Notes: generated by a model from the letters alone, not told the origin. Shown: positions 18,781 to 27,997, counted from the first letter of the stretch. The stretch is DNA of 64,000 bases from Curtobacterium salicis (GCF_011759505.1 NZ_JAAOYO010000002.1:62001-126000); one strand, 5' to 3'. Numbers and translations are program-made.

Positions 18781-19233
18781 TCAGACGGTCCGCGCCCGCA
18801 GCGGACGGCGCCGACGACGCCGCTCGGGCAGCAGGCTCCGCACGAACCCGACGAGCGTCGCCCCGAGCAGGCCGCCCAGACCGTTCGACAGCACGTCGCG
18901 GGGGTCCGCGACACGGGCGGGCAGGTACTCGGCCTGCGCGAACTCGATCCCGACCGACAGCCCGACGGCCACCAGCGCGCCGAGGAACCACCACCGCCGG
19001 GGCAGCCAGAGCGCGGCGATGAGCCCGACCGGCACGAACATCGCCACGTTCGCCAGGAACTCGGTGCGTTCGTACGTGAACCAGGCACCATGGGGAAGGT
19101 GCTGCATCCACGCGATCGCGTGCAGGACGAGCGAGTTCTCGGCCGACGTGAACACGTGCGGGGTCAGCGTCATCCGCCAGATCACCCAGGCGTACCCGCC
19201 CGTCAGGGCCAGGAGGAGCAGTTTCCGCAGCAT
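18781..19233 (-). CDS. VanZ-like family membrane protein
   Basis: A 150-residue protein with about four membrane helices. It shows the VanZ-type pattern: an N-terminal helix (LLLLALTGGYAWVIWRMTLTP), then EFLANVAMFVPVGLIAALW, VAVGLSVGIEFAQAEYLPAR and DPRDVLSNGLGGLLGATLV. The polar SxxIE-Q and DxxD/N-N-G residues of the family are present. VanZ is linked to teicoplanin resistance in enterococci, but most family members have no known role. The Arg-rich tail RRRRRRPLRARTV is cytoplasmic. Confidence 0.85.
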   Translation of the reverse strand: MLRKLLLLALTGGYAWVIWRMTLTPHVFTSAENSLVLHAIAWMQHLPHGAWFTYERTEFLANVAMFVPVGLIAALWLPRRWWFLGALVAVGLSVGIEFAQAEYLPARVADPRDVLSNGLGGLLGATLVGFVRSLLPERRRRRRPLRARTV

Positions 19234-19353
19234 CCGGTCAGTCTGGGGCACGGCTGCTGGGCAGCACCCTGGCGTCCGGTGACGAAGGGATGGGAACATG
19301 ACCGCAGCAGCGGACGCAGGTCGGGGCGGCGCGCGACACGGGAGGGACGGCGG

Positions 19354-20376
19354 ATGTCGAGACCGCAGCGGGCCTCGTCCACGCGCCAGTGGGTCTGGAT
19401 CGGGGTCGTCGGCGCGCTCGTCCTGGCCGTCGTCGCGGCGGTGAGCGTGGTGCTGCCGCACTCCGGTGACCGCCCGGTCGCCCACCGTCGGAGCGTCGCC
19501 GAGGCCTGGCCCGGCGGACTCGCCCACCAGCCGTCCAGTGCGAACCAGCCACGCTGGCACGAGACGGCCGCGCGACAGGCGGGTCGGGCCTCCACGGCGG
19601 ACCGGCTGTCCGTGATCGCCGACCAGCCGATCGCCACCTGGTTGACGAACGCGTCCGTGCCCGAGACCGTCGCCACCATCCGGAGCGTCGTCGCCTCGGC
19701 ACGCGAGCAGCAGAGGACGCCGGTGTTCGTGCTCTACGCGATCCCCGACCGCGACTGCGGCCACTGGTCACGCGGCGGCACGGCCGAGGACGCCTACCTG
19801 CCGTGGGTCCGCTCGGTCGTCCGGGCGCTGGCGGGCTCGCACGCGGTCGTCCTGGTCGAGCCGGACTCCATCGCGCAGATCGCCGTCTGCGAGCGCCTGC
19901 GGGACACCCGGTTGCCGCTCCTCCGCAAGGCCGTGGCGGCCCTGACCGGACACGGGCTGACGGTGTACCTGGACGGCGGCAACGAGAACCGGGTGCCCGT
20001 CGCGACGATGGCCGACTGGCTGCGGCGCGCCGGCGTCGACCGGGTGCAGGGCTTCGCCACCAACGTGTCGAACTTCTACCGGGTCGACCAGGAGCGCGCC
20101 TACGCCGACGAACTGGCCGACGCGATCGGCGGGGACCCGCACTTCGTCATCGACGTCTCGCGGAACGGCCAGGGCTGGCGTGGCGACTGGTGCAACCCCG
20201 AGGGCGCCGGCCTCGGGCAGCTCCCCCACGTCACGCTCGGCACAACCCGGCTCGACGCGCTGCTGTGGGTGAAGACCCCCGGCCTCAGCGACGGCAGCTG
20301 CAACGGCGGCCCGGCCGCCGGGCAGTGGTGGGAGTCGTACGCGCTCGCCCTGGTCGCGAACCGCAAGCGCAGCTGA
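19354..20376 (+). CDS. Glycoside hydrolase family 6 (secreted or membrane-anchored cellulase-like)
   Basis: A 340-residue GH6 enzyme, endoglucanase/cellobiohydrolase type acting on beta-1,4-glucan. An N-terminal membrane segment (WVWIGVVGALVLAVVAAVSVV, about 15-36) may be an anchor or uncleaved signal. The catalytic regions are all present: FVLYAIPDRDCGHWS (catalytic acid loop), VVLVEPDSIAQ, VYLDGGNENRV, HFVIDVSRNGQGW and LLWVKTPGLSDGSCNGGP. GGGAGGG precedes the ATG. No carbohydrate-binding module is attached. A plant-surface lifestyle would fit but is inference. Confidence 0.9.
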   Translation: MSRPQRASSTRQWVWIGVVGALVLAVVAAVSVVLPHSGDRPVAHRRSVAEAWPGGLAHQPSSANQPRWHETAARQAGRASTADRLSVIADQPIATWLTNASVPETVATIRSVVASAREQQRTPVFVLYAIPDRDCGHWSRGGTAEDAYLPWVRSVVRALAGSHAVVLVEPDSIAQIAVCERLRDTRLPLLRKAVAALTGHGLTVYLDGGNENRVPVATMADWLRRAGVDRVQGFATNVSNFYRVDQERAYADELADAIGGDPHFVIDVSRNGQGWRGDWCNPEGAGLGQLPHVTLGTTRLDALLWVKTPGLSDGSCNGGPAAGQWWESYALALVANRKRS

Positions 20377-20441
20377 CCCGCGCCACGGCCGGGAGGCCCG
20401 GGTCCACTCCGCCTGTCGGCCGCCGGTGGTTGCATGTCGCC

Positions 20442-21494
20442 ATGAGCAGCCGCCGTCCGCGATCCGTCGTCCCGCCGTACCTCCTGCGAGCCGTCGCGGC
20501 CGCTCCGGAGGACCGTTTCCCCCGCGCCGCCTCGGCCGCACGGACCGCCCTCGCGTCGATGGACCGCGTCCAGGCGCCGAAGCAGGTCACCGGCCTCCGG
20601 GCACCCCGCACCGCCGGAGCACCGGACACCTCGCCGCAGCGCACGATCGCCACCGCGGCCGGCACGACGACCCTGCCGGGCACGGTCGTCCGGCGCGAGG
20701 GCGAACCGGACACCGGGGACGCCGCCACCGACGAGGCGTACGCGGGGCTCGGGGCGACGCACGCGTTCTGGCTCGACGTCTTCGGACGGGTCTCCATCGA
20801 CGGCGCCGGACTGCCCCTCGACGCCACCGTGCACTACGGCCAGGAGTACGACAACGCCTACTGGGACGGGCAGCGCATGGTGTTCGGCGACGGGGACGGC
20901 GAGGTCTTCCGGCGCTTCACCATCGCGGTCGACGTGATCGGGCACGAGCTCGGCCACGGCGTCACGCAGTACACCGCCGACCTGGTCTACCAGGGACAGT
21001 CCGGGGCGCTCAACGAGTCGATGAGCGACGTCTTCGGCTCGCTCGTGGCGCAGTACGCAGCCGGGCAGACCGCCGAGCAGGCGACGTGGCTGATCGGCGA
21101 GGGGCTCTTCACCGACGCCGTGCACGGGGTCGCCCTCCGCTCGATGCGCGCGCCGGGCACCGCCTACGACGACCCGGTGCTCGGGAAGGACCCCCAGCCG
21201 GCGACGATGGCCGACTACGTCGAGACCACCGAGGACCAGGGCGGGGTGCACCTGAACTCGGGCATCCCGAACCACGCGTTCTTCCTCGCCGCGACCGCGA
21301 TCGGCGGACCGGCCTGGGTCGGCGCCGGGCAGGTGTGGTGGGACGCCCTGACGTCGGCCGAGGTGTCGGCGTCGATCGACTTCGCCGGGTTCGCCGGCGT
21401 CACCGTCCGGGCGGCGGCGACGCGCTTCGGGGCGGACTCGGCCGAGCACGCCGCCGTGGCCGGTGCCTGGCGTTCGGTGGGCGTCCTGTCCTGA
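20442..21494 (+). CDS. Protealysin-like M4 (thermolysin family) metallopeptidase
   Basis: A 350-residue zinc protease. The zinc motif HELGH is at residues 168-172, with the third ligand in GALNESMSD (E192). HLNSGIPNHAF holds the transition-state histidine. There is no signal peptide. The short N-terminus with PPYLLRAV (about 11-18) matches the protealysin-type propeptide, whose PPYxL motif is conserved, rather than the long thermolysin prepropeptide. Such enzymes are made in the cytoplasm. The next gene is a probable emfourin-type inhibitor, the arrangement described for protealysin. Confidence 0.9.
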   Translation: MSSRRPRSVVPPYLLRAVAAAPEDRFPRAASAARTALASMDRVQAPKQVTGLRAPRTAGAPDTSPQRTIATAAGTTTLPGTVVRREGEPDTGDAATDEAYAGLGATHAFWLDVFGRVSIDGAGLPLDATVHYGQEYDNAYWDGQRMVFGDGDGEVFRRFTIAVDVIGHELGHGVTQYTADLVYQGQSGALNESMSDVFGSLVAQYAAGQTAEQATWLIGEGLFTDAVHGVALRSMRAPGTAYDDPVLGKDPQPATMADYVETTEDQGGVHLNSGIPNHAFFLAATAIGGPAWVGAGQVWWDALTSAEVSASIDFAGFAGVTVRAAATRFGADSAEHAAVAGAWRSVGVLS

Positions 21495-21540
21495 CCCCCT
21501 GCGGGCGCCGGTGCGGGTGCGGGGCCGGGTGCGGAGGGCG

Positions 21541-21546
21541 TAGGTT
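21541..21546 (+). promoter_or_regulatory. -10 box of a leaderless promoter for the emfourin-like gene
   Basis: TAGGTT, seven bases before the ATG at 21554. It would let the inhibitor be expressed independently of the protease gene. Confidence 0.45.
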
Positions 21547-21553
21547 CCGGGAC

Positions 21554-21835
21554 ATGCAGATCGTCGTGCGCCGCAGCGGAGGGTTCGCCGGCATCACCCG
21601 CGCCTGGCGGGTCGACACCGACGCCCGGCCGGACACCGACCGATGGGCCGAGCTCGTCGGGGCGCTCCCCCGCGACGCGGAGCCCGACCACGCGGGACCC
21701 GACCACGCTGTGCCGGACGACTTCATGTGGACCGTGACCGTGGCCCGCACCACGGTGACGATCCCGGGCCGCAGGCTGGACGGTCCGTGGGCGACGCTCG
21801 TGGCCGAGGTGCGGGACCAGGGCGAGCCGGCCTGA
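21554..21835 (+). CDS. Emfourin-like protease inhibitor
   Basis: A 93-residue protein that begins MQIVVRRSGGFAGITRAWRV and ends FMWTVTVARTTVTIPGRRLDGPWATLVAEV. The short beta-rich core with RSGGFAG at the N-terminus and the position 59 bases after an M4 protease gene match the protealysin inhibitor emfourin. In that family the small protein binds and blocks the protease. A central acidic, His/Pro-containing insert (DAEPDHAGPDHAVPDD) is unusual and may be a flexible loop. The assignment rests on motif memory and gene order. Confidence 0.7.
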   Translation: MQIVVRRSGGFAGITRAWRVDTDARPDTDRWAELVGALPRDAEPDHAGPDHAVPDDFMWTVTVARTTVTIPGRRLDGPWATLVAEVRDQGEPA

Positions 21836-21859
21836 CGGAAGGGTGTGGGGCCTCCCGTC
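21834..21859. terminator. GGGAGGC-family hairpin between convergent genes
   Basis: GACGGAAGG and CCTCCCGTC pair with one mismatch around a short loop, between the emfourin-like (plus) and HelD-like (minus) stops. Confidence 0.5.
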
Positions 21860-21877
21860 AGGCCGTGGTGACGACCG

Positions 21878-24136
21878 TCAGTCGATCTCGATGACCGTCA
21901 GGCGCCGGGTGGGGCGCGTCATCGCGACGTAGACCGCCGCCGCCGCACGGGCGGCGTCGGACCCGACGCGGTCCGGGTCGACGAGCAGCACGCCGTCGAA
22001 CTCCAGGCCCTTCGCGTCGGCACCGGTCAGCACCGTCACCGAGCCCGGACGCGGTGAGCCGAGCCCGCGGACGTCGGCCTCGGTGCGGGCGAGGCGTTCC
22101 CGGACGGCCGTGACGTCGGCCTCCGGCACGATCACGGCGATCGTCCCCGAACCGATCAGGTCCCGCTCGCCGTCGACCCGGCGGGCGACGGTGTCGAGCA
22201 GGTCCGCTCGGTCGACGCGCAGCCGCTCCACCGGGTCGCCGTCACGGACCGCCTCGTTCGCGGTCACCGTGAGCCCGGCCGAGGCGGCGAACGCACCGGC
22301 GGCCTCGACGATCGACCGCGGCGTGCGGTAGTTGACCGTCAGCTCCGCGAGCCGGGAGTCCAACGGCACCTGCGGCGCCCGCCCCCGACGGCGTCGGGAG
22401 AGCGCACCGCGGACGTCGTCCCAGGTCCGGGCAGCACCGGGCGAGGAGCCCTGCGCCATGTCACCGACGATCGTGAAGGACCGCAGGGGGTTCCGGCGGG
22501 CGAGGATCCGCCACTGCATCGGCGAGAGCTCCTGCGCCTCGTCGACCACGATGTGGCCGTAGGTCCACTCGCGGTCCTCGGCGGCGCGCTCGGCCGTGGA
22601 GCGGGGGTCGCCGCCCTCGGCGAAGGCCCCGGCGACCTGCTCAGCGCTGACGATGCCCTCGACACCCATGTTCTCGATGGCCTGCCGGGCGTTCTCGATG
22701 TCGCGGTTCCGGCTCGCCTTGGCCTGCCGCTTCGCCGCACCACCGGTCGGGTCGAACTCCCCGAGGAGTTCGGCGGCCTCGTCGAGGAGCGGGACGTCCT
22801 CCACCGTGAAGGCGGCACCACGCTCACGGCGGAGGAGCTCCCGGCGCTCGGGGGTCCAGTTCGGGGTCAGCGACGCCAGCCAGTTCGGCCGGGCGTAGAG
22901 GTCCTCGAGGAACTTCTCGGCCGGCAGCGGCAGCCACGCGGTGTTGAGCAGGACGCGGGCGTCGTACGAGCTGCGGATGTCCTCGCGGAGGACCTTCTCG
23001 TCGGCCTCGTCCACGGTCGTGCCACGCTGCCGGAGCTGCTCGGCGAGCAGGCGGGTCATGGCGTCCAGCGCGTTCTTGTTGAACGACACGCGGGCGACGT
23101 TGTGCGGCTTGCCGCGGTCCTGCGCACGACGCATCGCCTCGGCGACGAGCTGCGGCGGGACGACGAGCCGTTCGCCCTCGACGTCGAGCGTGACGGACTC
23201 GGTCGGGACGACCTGACGGGAGCGGACGGCTCGGCGCAGCAGGTCGGCCATCTCGCCGGAGCCCTTCACCGCGGCGACGTCACGGCGGTCGTGCACGGTC
23301 GTGTGGAGCCCCGGGTACAGCGAGCCGAGCGACGCCATCACGACGCCGGTCTCGCCGAGGGACGGCAGCACCTGCTCGATGTAGGTGAGGAAGGCCGGCG
23401 AGGGGCCGACGACCAGGACCCCGGAGCCCCGGAGCCGCTCGCGGTACGAGTACAGCAGGTAGGCGGCACGGTGCAGTGCGACCGCCGTCTTGCCGGTGCC
23501 GGGGCCGCCCTGCACGATGAGGACGCCCTCGAGCGGGGAGCGGATGATGCGGTCCTGCTCGCCCTGGATGGTGGCGACGATGTCGGTCATCCGACCGGTC
23601 CGCTCGGCGGTGACGGCCGCGAGCAGCGCACCCTCGCCCTGCAGGTGGGTGCGCTCGTCGTCGTAGAGCGTGGCGTCGAACACCTCGTCCTCGACGCCGA
23701 CGACGGTGCGGCCCTCGAGTGTCAGGTGCCGACGGGCGCGCATGCCCATCGGGTGTGCCGCGGTGGCCTGGTAGAAGGCACTCGCACCCGGCACACGCCA
23801 GTCGAGCAGCAGCGGACGGTGCTCGGCGTCGCGGAGGCCGACACGGCCGATGTACCGGAAGGCGTCCTCGTCGGCGGGCGGGTCTTGGACCTCGAGCCGA
23901 CCGAAGACCAACCGATCGCCGACCTGTTCGAGCGTGGCGACGGTGTCCTCGTAGAGCCGGGCGAACGCGTCACGCTCACTGCGGCTCTGGTGGTTGCCGC
24001 CGACGGTCTGCCGGCGGGTCTCGGCGAGACGCTGGGCGGCCTCGGCCGTCAGCCCGTCGAGTCGGTGGAACAGACCGTCGACGTAGCCACGTTCACGGTC
24101 GATCTCGGTGGGTTCGGAAACACGCGCTTCGGACAC
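21878..24136 (-). CDS. HelD/HelR-like RNA polymerase-associated motor ATPase
   Basis: A 752-residue UvrD/Rep-like superfamily 1 protein. It opens with a charged helical arm (ERGYVDGLFHRLDGLTAEAAQRLAETR), as in HelD. Walker A GGPGTGKT is near 208-216, the Walker B-type HIVVDEAQELSPMQ is in the middle, and motif VI is in YVAMTRPTRRLTVIE. These enzymes strip stalled RNA polymerase from DNA, and the HelR subgroup protects against rifamycins. I see no rifamycin-associated element upstream. The GTG start has GAAGGG six bases before it; a TTG six bases earlier is possible. Confidence 0.85.
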   Translation of the reverse strand: MSEARVSEPTEIDRERGYVDGLFHRLDGLTAEAAQRLAETRRQTVGGNHQSRSERDAFARLYEDTVATLEQVGDRLVFGRLEVQDPPADEDAFRYIGRVGLRDAEHRPLLLDWRVPGASAFYQATAAHPMGMRARRHLTLEGRTVVGVEDEVFDATLYDDERTHLQGEGALLAAVTAERTGRMTDIVATIQGEQDRIIRSPLEGVLIVQGGPGTGKTAVALHRAAYLLYSYRERLRGSGVLVVGPSPAFLTYIEQVLPSLGETGVVMASLGSLYPGLHTTVHDRRDVAAVKGSGEMADLLRRAVRSRQVVPTESVTLDVEGERLVVPPQLVAEAMRRAQDRGKPHNVARVSFNKNALDAMTRLLAEQLRQRGTTVDEADEKVLREDIRSSYDARVLLNTAWLPLPAEKFLEDLYARPNWLASLTPNWTPERRELLRRERGAAFTVEDVPLLDEAAELLGEFDPTGGAAKRQAKASRNRDIENARQAIENMGVEGIVSAEQVAGAFAEGGDPRSTAERAAEDREWTYGHIVVDEAQELSPMQWRILARRNPLRSFTIVGDMAQGSSPGAARTWDDVRGALSRRRRGRAPQVPLDSRLAELTVNYRTPRSIVEAAGAFAASAGLTVTANEAVRDGDPVERLRVDRADLLDTVARRVDGERDLIGSGTIAVIVPEADVTAVRERLARTEADVRGLGSPRPGSVTVLTGADAKGLEFDGVLLVDPDRVGSDAARAAAAVYVAMTRPTRRLTVIEID

Positions 24137-24220
24137 TCGCAACCCTTCGGGACAGGGGGACCAATCGTATCCCCCCGCCCCGGTCGGGCTCGACGCGATC
24201 GCGGCTGCGACCGCGTGCGA

Positions 24221-25063
24221 CTACATCTCTTCGTGCGTGTCCGGGTCGCCGTCCCACAGCCGACCACGCTCGAGCGCGGAGATGGCCTGGACCTCGTCGT
24301 CGCTCAACGTGAAGCCGAACACGTCGAGGTTCTCGCGCTGCCGGTCCGCGTCGCCCGACTTCGGCACCGGGACGGCACCGAGCTGGACGTGCCAACGGAG
24401 CACGACCTGGCCGGCCGACACCCCGTGCGCGGCGGCCGCGGCGGTGACGGGTTCCTCGGTGAGGAGCTCGGACTGCTTCGCGAGCGGGCTCCAGCTCTCG
24501 GTTACGATGCCGAGCCGCTGGTGCACGGCGCGGAGCTCGGCCTGCGGGAAGTACGGGTGCAGCTCGACCTGGTTGACGGCCGGGGCGACCCCGGTGGCGT
24601 CGATGATGCGGTCGAGGTGCTCGGGCGTGAAGTTCGAGACACCGATCGAGCGGACCTTGCCGCTGTCACGGAGGTCGACGAACGCCTTCCAGGTCTCGAC
24701 GAACTTGCCCACCGACGGGTTCGGCCAGTGGATCAGGTACAGGTCCAGGTGGTCGAGCCCCAGGTTCGCCAGGGTCTCGTCCACCGAACGGTGCGCCTCG
24801 TCGTAGCCGTGGTGGCGTCCCGGCAGCTTCGACGTCACGACGAACTCGTCACGCGGCACGTCGGCGCGGCGCACCGCCGCACCGACCGCGTCCTCGTTGC
24901 CGTAGTTCAGTGCGGTGTCGAGCAGGCGGTACCCGCTCGTGATCGCCGCACCGACCGCCTGGATCCCCTCGTCCCCGTCGAGCGAGTACGTGCCGAGGCC
25001 GAGCGCCGGGATCCGGTGCCCGTCGTTCAGCTCGAGGGTCGGGACCTCCGGGACGCCTGCCAT
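24221..25063 (-). CDS. Aldo/keto reductase
   Basis: A 280-residue NADPH-dependent oxidoreductase of the 2,5-diketo-D-gluconate reductase/AKR5-like type. The catalytic tetrad is D49, Y54, K79 and H112, in YRLLDTALNYGNE, VVTSKL and LYLIHWPNP. IGVSNFTPEHLDRI and AVNQVELHPYFPQ are the usual signatures, and the cofactor segment is VPVPKSGDADRQREN. The substrate is not predictable. Its ATG shares one base with the FKBP stop (TGATG), so the two are translationally coupled. Confidence 0.93.
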   Translation of the reverse strand: MAGVPEVPTLELNDGHRIPALGLGTYSLDGDEGIQAVGAAITSGYRLLDTALNYGNEDAVGAAVRRADVPRDEFVVTSKLPGRHHGYDEAHRSVDETLANLGLDHLDLYLIHWPNPSVGKFVETWKAFVDLRDSGKVRSIGVSNFTPEHLDRIIDATGVAPAVNQVELHPYFPQAELRAVHQRLGIVTESWSPLAKQSELLTEEPVTAAAAAHGVSAGQVVLRWHVQLGAVPVPKSGDADRQRENLDVFGFTLSDDEVQAISALERGRLWDGDPDTHEEM

Positions 25064-25434
25064 CAGCGGACGCCGAGCAGGTCGATGACGAAGATCAGGG
25101 TCTTGCCGGACAGGAAGTGTCCACCGCCGGCCGGGCCGTAGGCGAGTTCCGGCGGGACGACGAGCTTGCGACGGCCGCCGACCTTCATGCCGGGGATGCC
25201 CTCCTGCCAGCCGCGGACGAGGGCCGCGAGGGGGAAGTCGATCGGTTCGCCGCGGCCCCAGGAGCTGTCGAACTCCTCGCCGGACTCGTACTCGACGCCG
25301 GCGTAGTGGACCTTGACGGTCGAGCCGGACTCGGCGACGGCGCCGTCACCCTCGACGATGTCGGTGATGACGAGGTCGGTGGGCGCCGGGCCCTCGGGAG
25401 CGTCGAACTCGGGCTTGCTGTTCAGGTCAGTCAT
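25063..25434 (-). CDS. FKBP-type peptidyl-prolyl cis-trans isomerase
   Basis: A 123-residue single-domain FKBP without a signal peptide, so a cytoplasmic prolyl isomerase. Motifs run in order: VKVHYAGVEYESGEEFDSSW, FPLAALVRGWQEGIPGMKVG, RRKLVVPPELAYGP and LIFVIDLLGV. These include the substrate-pocket Tyr, Phe, Trp and Asp residues. It is the first gene of a two-gene unit with the aldo/keto reductase. Its promoter region faces that of the MFS gene across 69 bases. Confidence 0.93.
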   Translation of the reverse strand: MTDLNSKPEFDAPEGPAPTDLVITDIVEGDGAVAESGSTVKVHYAGVEYESGEEFDSSWGRGEPIDFPLAALVRGWQEGIPGMKVGGRRKLVVPPELAYGPAGGGHFLSGKTLIFVIDLLGVR

Positions 25435-25503
25435 GGTCGTCAGTCAACCAGAGAACGAAACCGGGCCCCGCAGGCGGCCTCCAGGCCACAGAATGGTTCC
25501 ACC

Positions 25504-26823
25504 GTGACACCAGATGCCCCCGCGAAGCCCCGCCGCTCCCTGTTCGCCGACCTCACCCCACTCCGCCGCTCCCCCGCCTTCGCCCGACTCTGGATCGGCA
25601 GCTCGATCGCCGGCATCGGCACGATGATGACCAGCGTCACCGTCGGGCTCGAGGTCTACGAGATCACCCGCTCGACCTTCATGGTGTCGCTCGTCGGCGT
25701 GATCTCCCTCGTCCCGATGATCCTGGCCGGGCTCTACGGCGGGATGCTCGCCGACGCGTTCGACCGCCGCACCGTCGCCCTCGTCTCGGCCGTGCTGGCA
25801 TGGGTGTCCACCGCGATGATCGCCGCGCACGCGTGGCTCGGACTCGACAGCGTCGTCCTGCTCTACGTCCTCGTCACCGTGAACGCCGTCGCCGGCACCG
25901 TCATCGGGGCGTCCCGCGCGGCGATCGTGCCCCGCCTGGTCGGCATCGAGCTGCTGCCCGCGGCGAGCGCCCTCAACAGCATCAGCGCCGGCTTCTCGGT
26001 CACGGTGGGCCCGGCGGTCGGCGGGGTGCTCGTCGCCGCGTTCGGCTTCGCACCCACCTACACGGTCGACGTGGTGCTGTTCAGCGCGGCGTTCCTCGGG
26101 GTCATCACGCTGCCCCGGATGGCGCCGGAGCACGACGCCCTGCGCCCCGGACTGTCGTCGCTCATCGAGGGGGCGAAGTTCCTGCGGCGCTCCCGCAACA
26201 TCACGATGACGTTCGTGCTCGACATCATCGCGATGACGTTCGGGCAGCCCCGCGTCCTCTTCCCCGCCATCGGCGCCCTGGTCGTCGGCGGCGGGTCGAT
26301 CACCGTCGGCGCACTCACCGCCGCGTACGCGATCGGTGCACTGCTGTCGGGCATCTTCTCCGGGCCGCTCGGCCACGTCCGCCGACAGGGCGAGGCCGTC
26401 GGCTGGGCGATCACCGTCTACGGCGGCGCGATCGCGGCGTTCGGCGTCGTCGTCGCCTGTGCGCACCTCCTCGGCGGGCGGCCGTCCGAGACCTTCTCGA
26501 CCGGGATCCTGCCGGCGCTGGTGCTCTCGGCGCTGTTCCTCGCGGTGGCCGGCGGTGCGGACAACGTGAGCAGCGTGTTCCGCGGGACGATCCTCCAGGC
26601 CGCCGCCCCGGACGGCATGCGCGGACGCCTGCAGGGCATCTTCATCGTCGTCGTGACCGGCGGACCCCGCGTCGGCGACCTGTACGCCGGACTCGTCGTC
26701 GCGGCCGGGTTCGCGTACCCCCCGGTGATCGGTGGCGTCCTCATCATCGCGCTGGTCGCGCTGTTGCTCCGCCTGGTGCCGTCGTTCCGCCGGTACGACG
26801 CCCTGCACCCGAACGCGAACTGA
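25504..26823 (+). CDS. MFS transporter
   Basis: A 439-residue permease with about 12 membrane helices. It resembles the MFS_3/EntS-like efflux group: FARLWIGSSIAGIGTMMTSVTVGLEVYEITRS at the start, and GGMLADAFDRRTVAL as the A-motif loop between helices 2 and 3. GRLQGIFIVVVTGGPRVGDLYAG marks the second half. Export of a siderophore or small drug-like molecule is possible but unproven. The GTG start gives a short cytoplasmic lead. It is followed after 22 bases by the YihY/BrkB gene, which has its own promoter box. Confidence 0.85.
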   Translation: MTPDAPAKPRRSLFADLTPLRRSPAFARLWIGSSIAGIGTMMTSVTVGLEVYEITRSTFMVSLVGVISLVPMILAGLYGGMLADAFDRRTVALVSAVLAWVSTAMIAAHAWLGLDSVVLLYVLVTVNAVAGTVIGASRAAIVPRLVGIELLPAASALNSISAGFSVTVGPAVGGVLVAAFGFAPTYTVDVVLFSAAFLGVITLPRMAPEHDALRPGLSSLIEGAKFLRRSRNITMTFVLDIIAMTFGQPRVLFPAIGALVVGGGSITVGALTAAYAIGALLSGIFSGPLGHVRRQGEAVGWAITVYGGAIAAFGVVVACAHLLGGRPSETFSTGILPALVLSALFLAVAGGADNVSSVFRGTILQAAAPDGMRGRLQGIFIVVVTGGPRVGDLYAGLVVAAGFAYPPVIGGVLIIALVALLLRLVPSFRRYDALHPNAN

Positions 26824-26832
26824 CGGAGCCGG

Positions 26833-26838
26833 TACGGT
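26833..26838 (+). promoter_or_regulatory. -10 box of a leaderless promoter for the YihY/BrkB gene
   Basis: TACGGT, seven bases before the ATG at 26846. Confidence 0.45.
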
Positions 26839-26845
26839 CGACCCC

Positions 26846-27922
26846 ATGCCGGCGAGCCGAGAACGCGACCTGCGCCGCTCCGGTGTCCGAGCGGTGGTGC
26901 GACGGACGTACCACTCCGTCATCCGGCACCGCGTGGTCGACTCGGCCGCCTCGCTGACGTTCTTCGCGCTCCTCACGGTGTTCCCGACCGCCCTGACCGT
27001 GGTGTCGCTGTTGGCGGTCGTCGACCAGGGCGGCGACAGCGTGGCGGACGTCCTCGGTGTCCTCGGTGTCCTCGTGCGACCGGAGACCGCCGAGCACCTC
27101 GAGACCCCGCTCCGCCAGCTGCTGACCCTCGACAACCCGTGGCTCGGCGCGACCGTCGGACTCGTCCTGACGCTGTGGTCGCTGTCCGGCTACGCGACCG
27201 CGTTCGGGCGTGCCATGAACACCGCGTACGAGGTCGAGGAGGGCCGGCGGATCTGGAAGTTCCGCAGCATGATGCTCCTCGTGACGCTGCTGATCATGGT
27301 CGGTGGAGCCGTCGCGATCGTGATCCTGCTCGGCACACCGATGATCTCCGCCGCCGTCGTGCAGCAGGTCGGCTGGCCGTCCTGGGTCGACGACGTCTGG
27401 AACGTCGTGAAGTGGCCGGTGCTCGCCGCCGACCTGGTCGTCATGGTCGCCGTGCTCTACACCGCCACCCCCAACGTCAAGACGCCGCAGCTGCGGTGGG
27501 TCTCCGCCGGCGCCGGTTTCGCGATCGGGACCTGGGCGATCGCCACGGTCGGCTTCGCGCTCTACGTCGAGACGATCGGCGGCGGCAACCGCGCCTACGG
27601 CTGGCTCGGCGGGGCGCTGCTGCTGCTCGTTTACCTGTACATCTCGAACTTCGTGCTCGTCGTCGGCGGGGAGCTCGACTCCGAGGTGATCCGGATGCGC
27701 CAGCTGCTCGCCGGCATCGAGGCCGACGAGACCATCCGGCTGCCGCTCCGCGACGTCACCCGGAACTTCACGCTCGCCCGGTGGCGGGACCAGGACATCG
27801 CGGCGGCGGCGCAGGTGCGGGCCGCGGCCGCGGAGCTGCCCGACGACGAGGCTTCCCCGCAGGGCGAGGAGCTCCGGCGCGTGGCGGGGCAGGTGCGCGC
27901 GGGCGAGCGGCCGATGCCCTGA
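26846..27922 (+). CDS. YihY/virulence factor BrkB family membrane protein
   Basis: A 358-residue protein with six predicted membrane helices. The conserved SAASLTFFALLTVFPTALTVVSLLAVV opens it; LTLWSLSGYATAFGRAMNTAYEVEEGR and TPNVKTPQLRWVSAGAGFAIGTWAIA follow. The last helix, LVYLYISNFVLVVGGELDSEVI, is a family hallmark. The cytoplasmic C-terminus is Ala- and charge-rich. Despite the old ribonuclease-BN label, the family function is unknown. It ends before a GGGAGGC palindrome shared with aspA. Confidence 0.9.
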   Translation: MPASRERDLRRSGVRAVVRRTYHSVIRHRVVDSAASLTFFALLTVFPTALTVVSLLAVVDQGGDSVADVLGVLGVLVRPETAEHLETPLRQLLTLDNPWLGATVGLVLTLWSLSGYATAFGRAMNTAYEVEEGRRIWKFRSMMLLVTLLIMVGGAVAIVILLGTPMISAAVVQQVGWPSWVDDVWNVVKWPVLAADLVVMVAVLYTATPNVKTPQLRWVSAGAGFAIGTWAIATVGFALYVETIGGGNRAYGWLGGALLLLVYLYISNFVLVVGGELDSEVIRMRQLLAGIEADETIRLPLRDVTRNFTLARWRDQDIAAAAQVRAAAAELPDDEASPQGEELRRVAGQVRAGERPMP

Positions 27923-27954
27923 GCGGCACGGCGCTCACTGCGTGAGTGTCCGAC

Positions 27955-27997
27955 GGACGGGAGGCGCGTGGCGGGGTCGTCATGTGCCTCCCGTCCG
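27955..27997. terminator. GGGAGGC-family palindrome between convergent genes
   Basis: GGACGGGAGGC and GCCTCCCGTCC pair perfectly across an approximately 20-nt spacer, between the YihY/BrkB and aspA stops. Confidence 0.55.

Noticed and set aside
24137..24220. Rifamycin-associated element upstream of the HelD/HelR-like gene
   Set aside because: I looked for the palindromic element reported with HelR genes and found no convincing match, so rifamycin protection is only a possibility.
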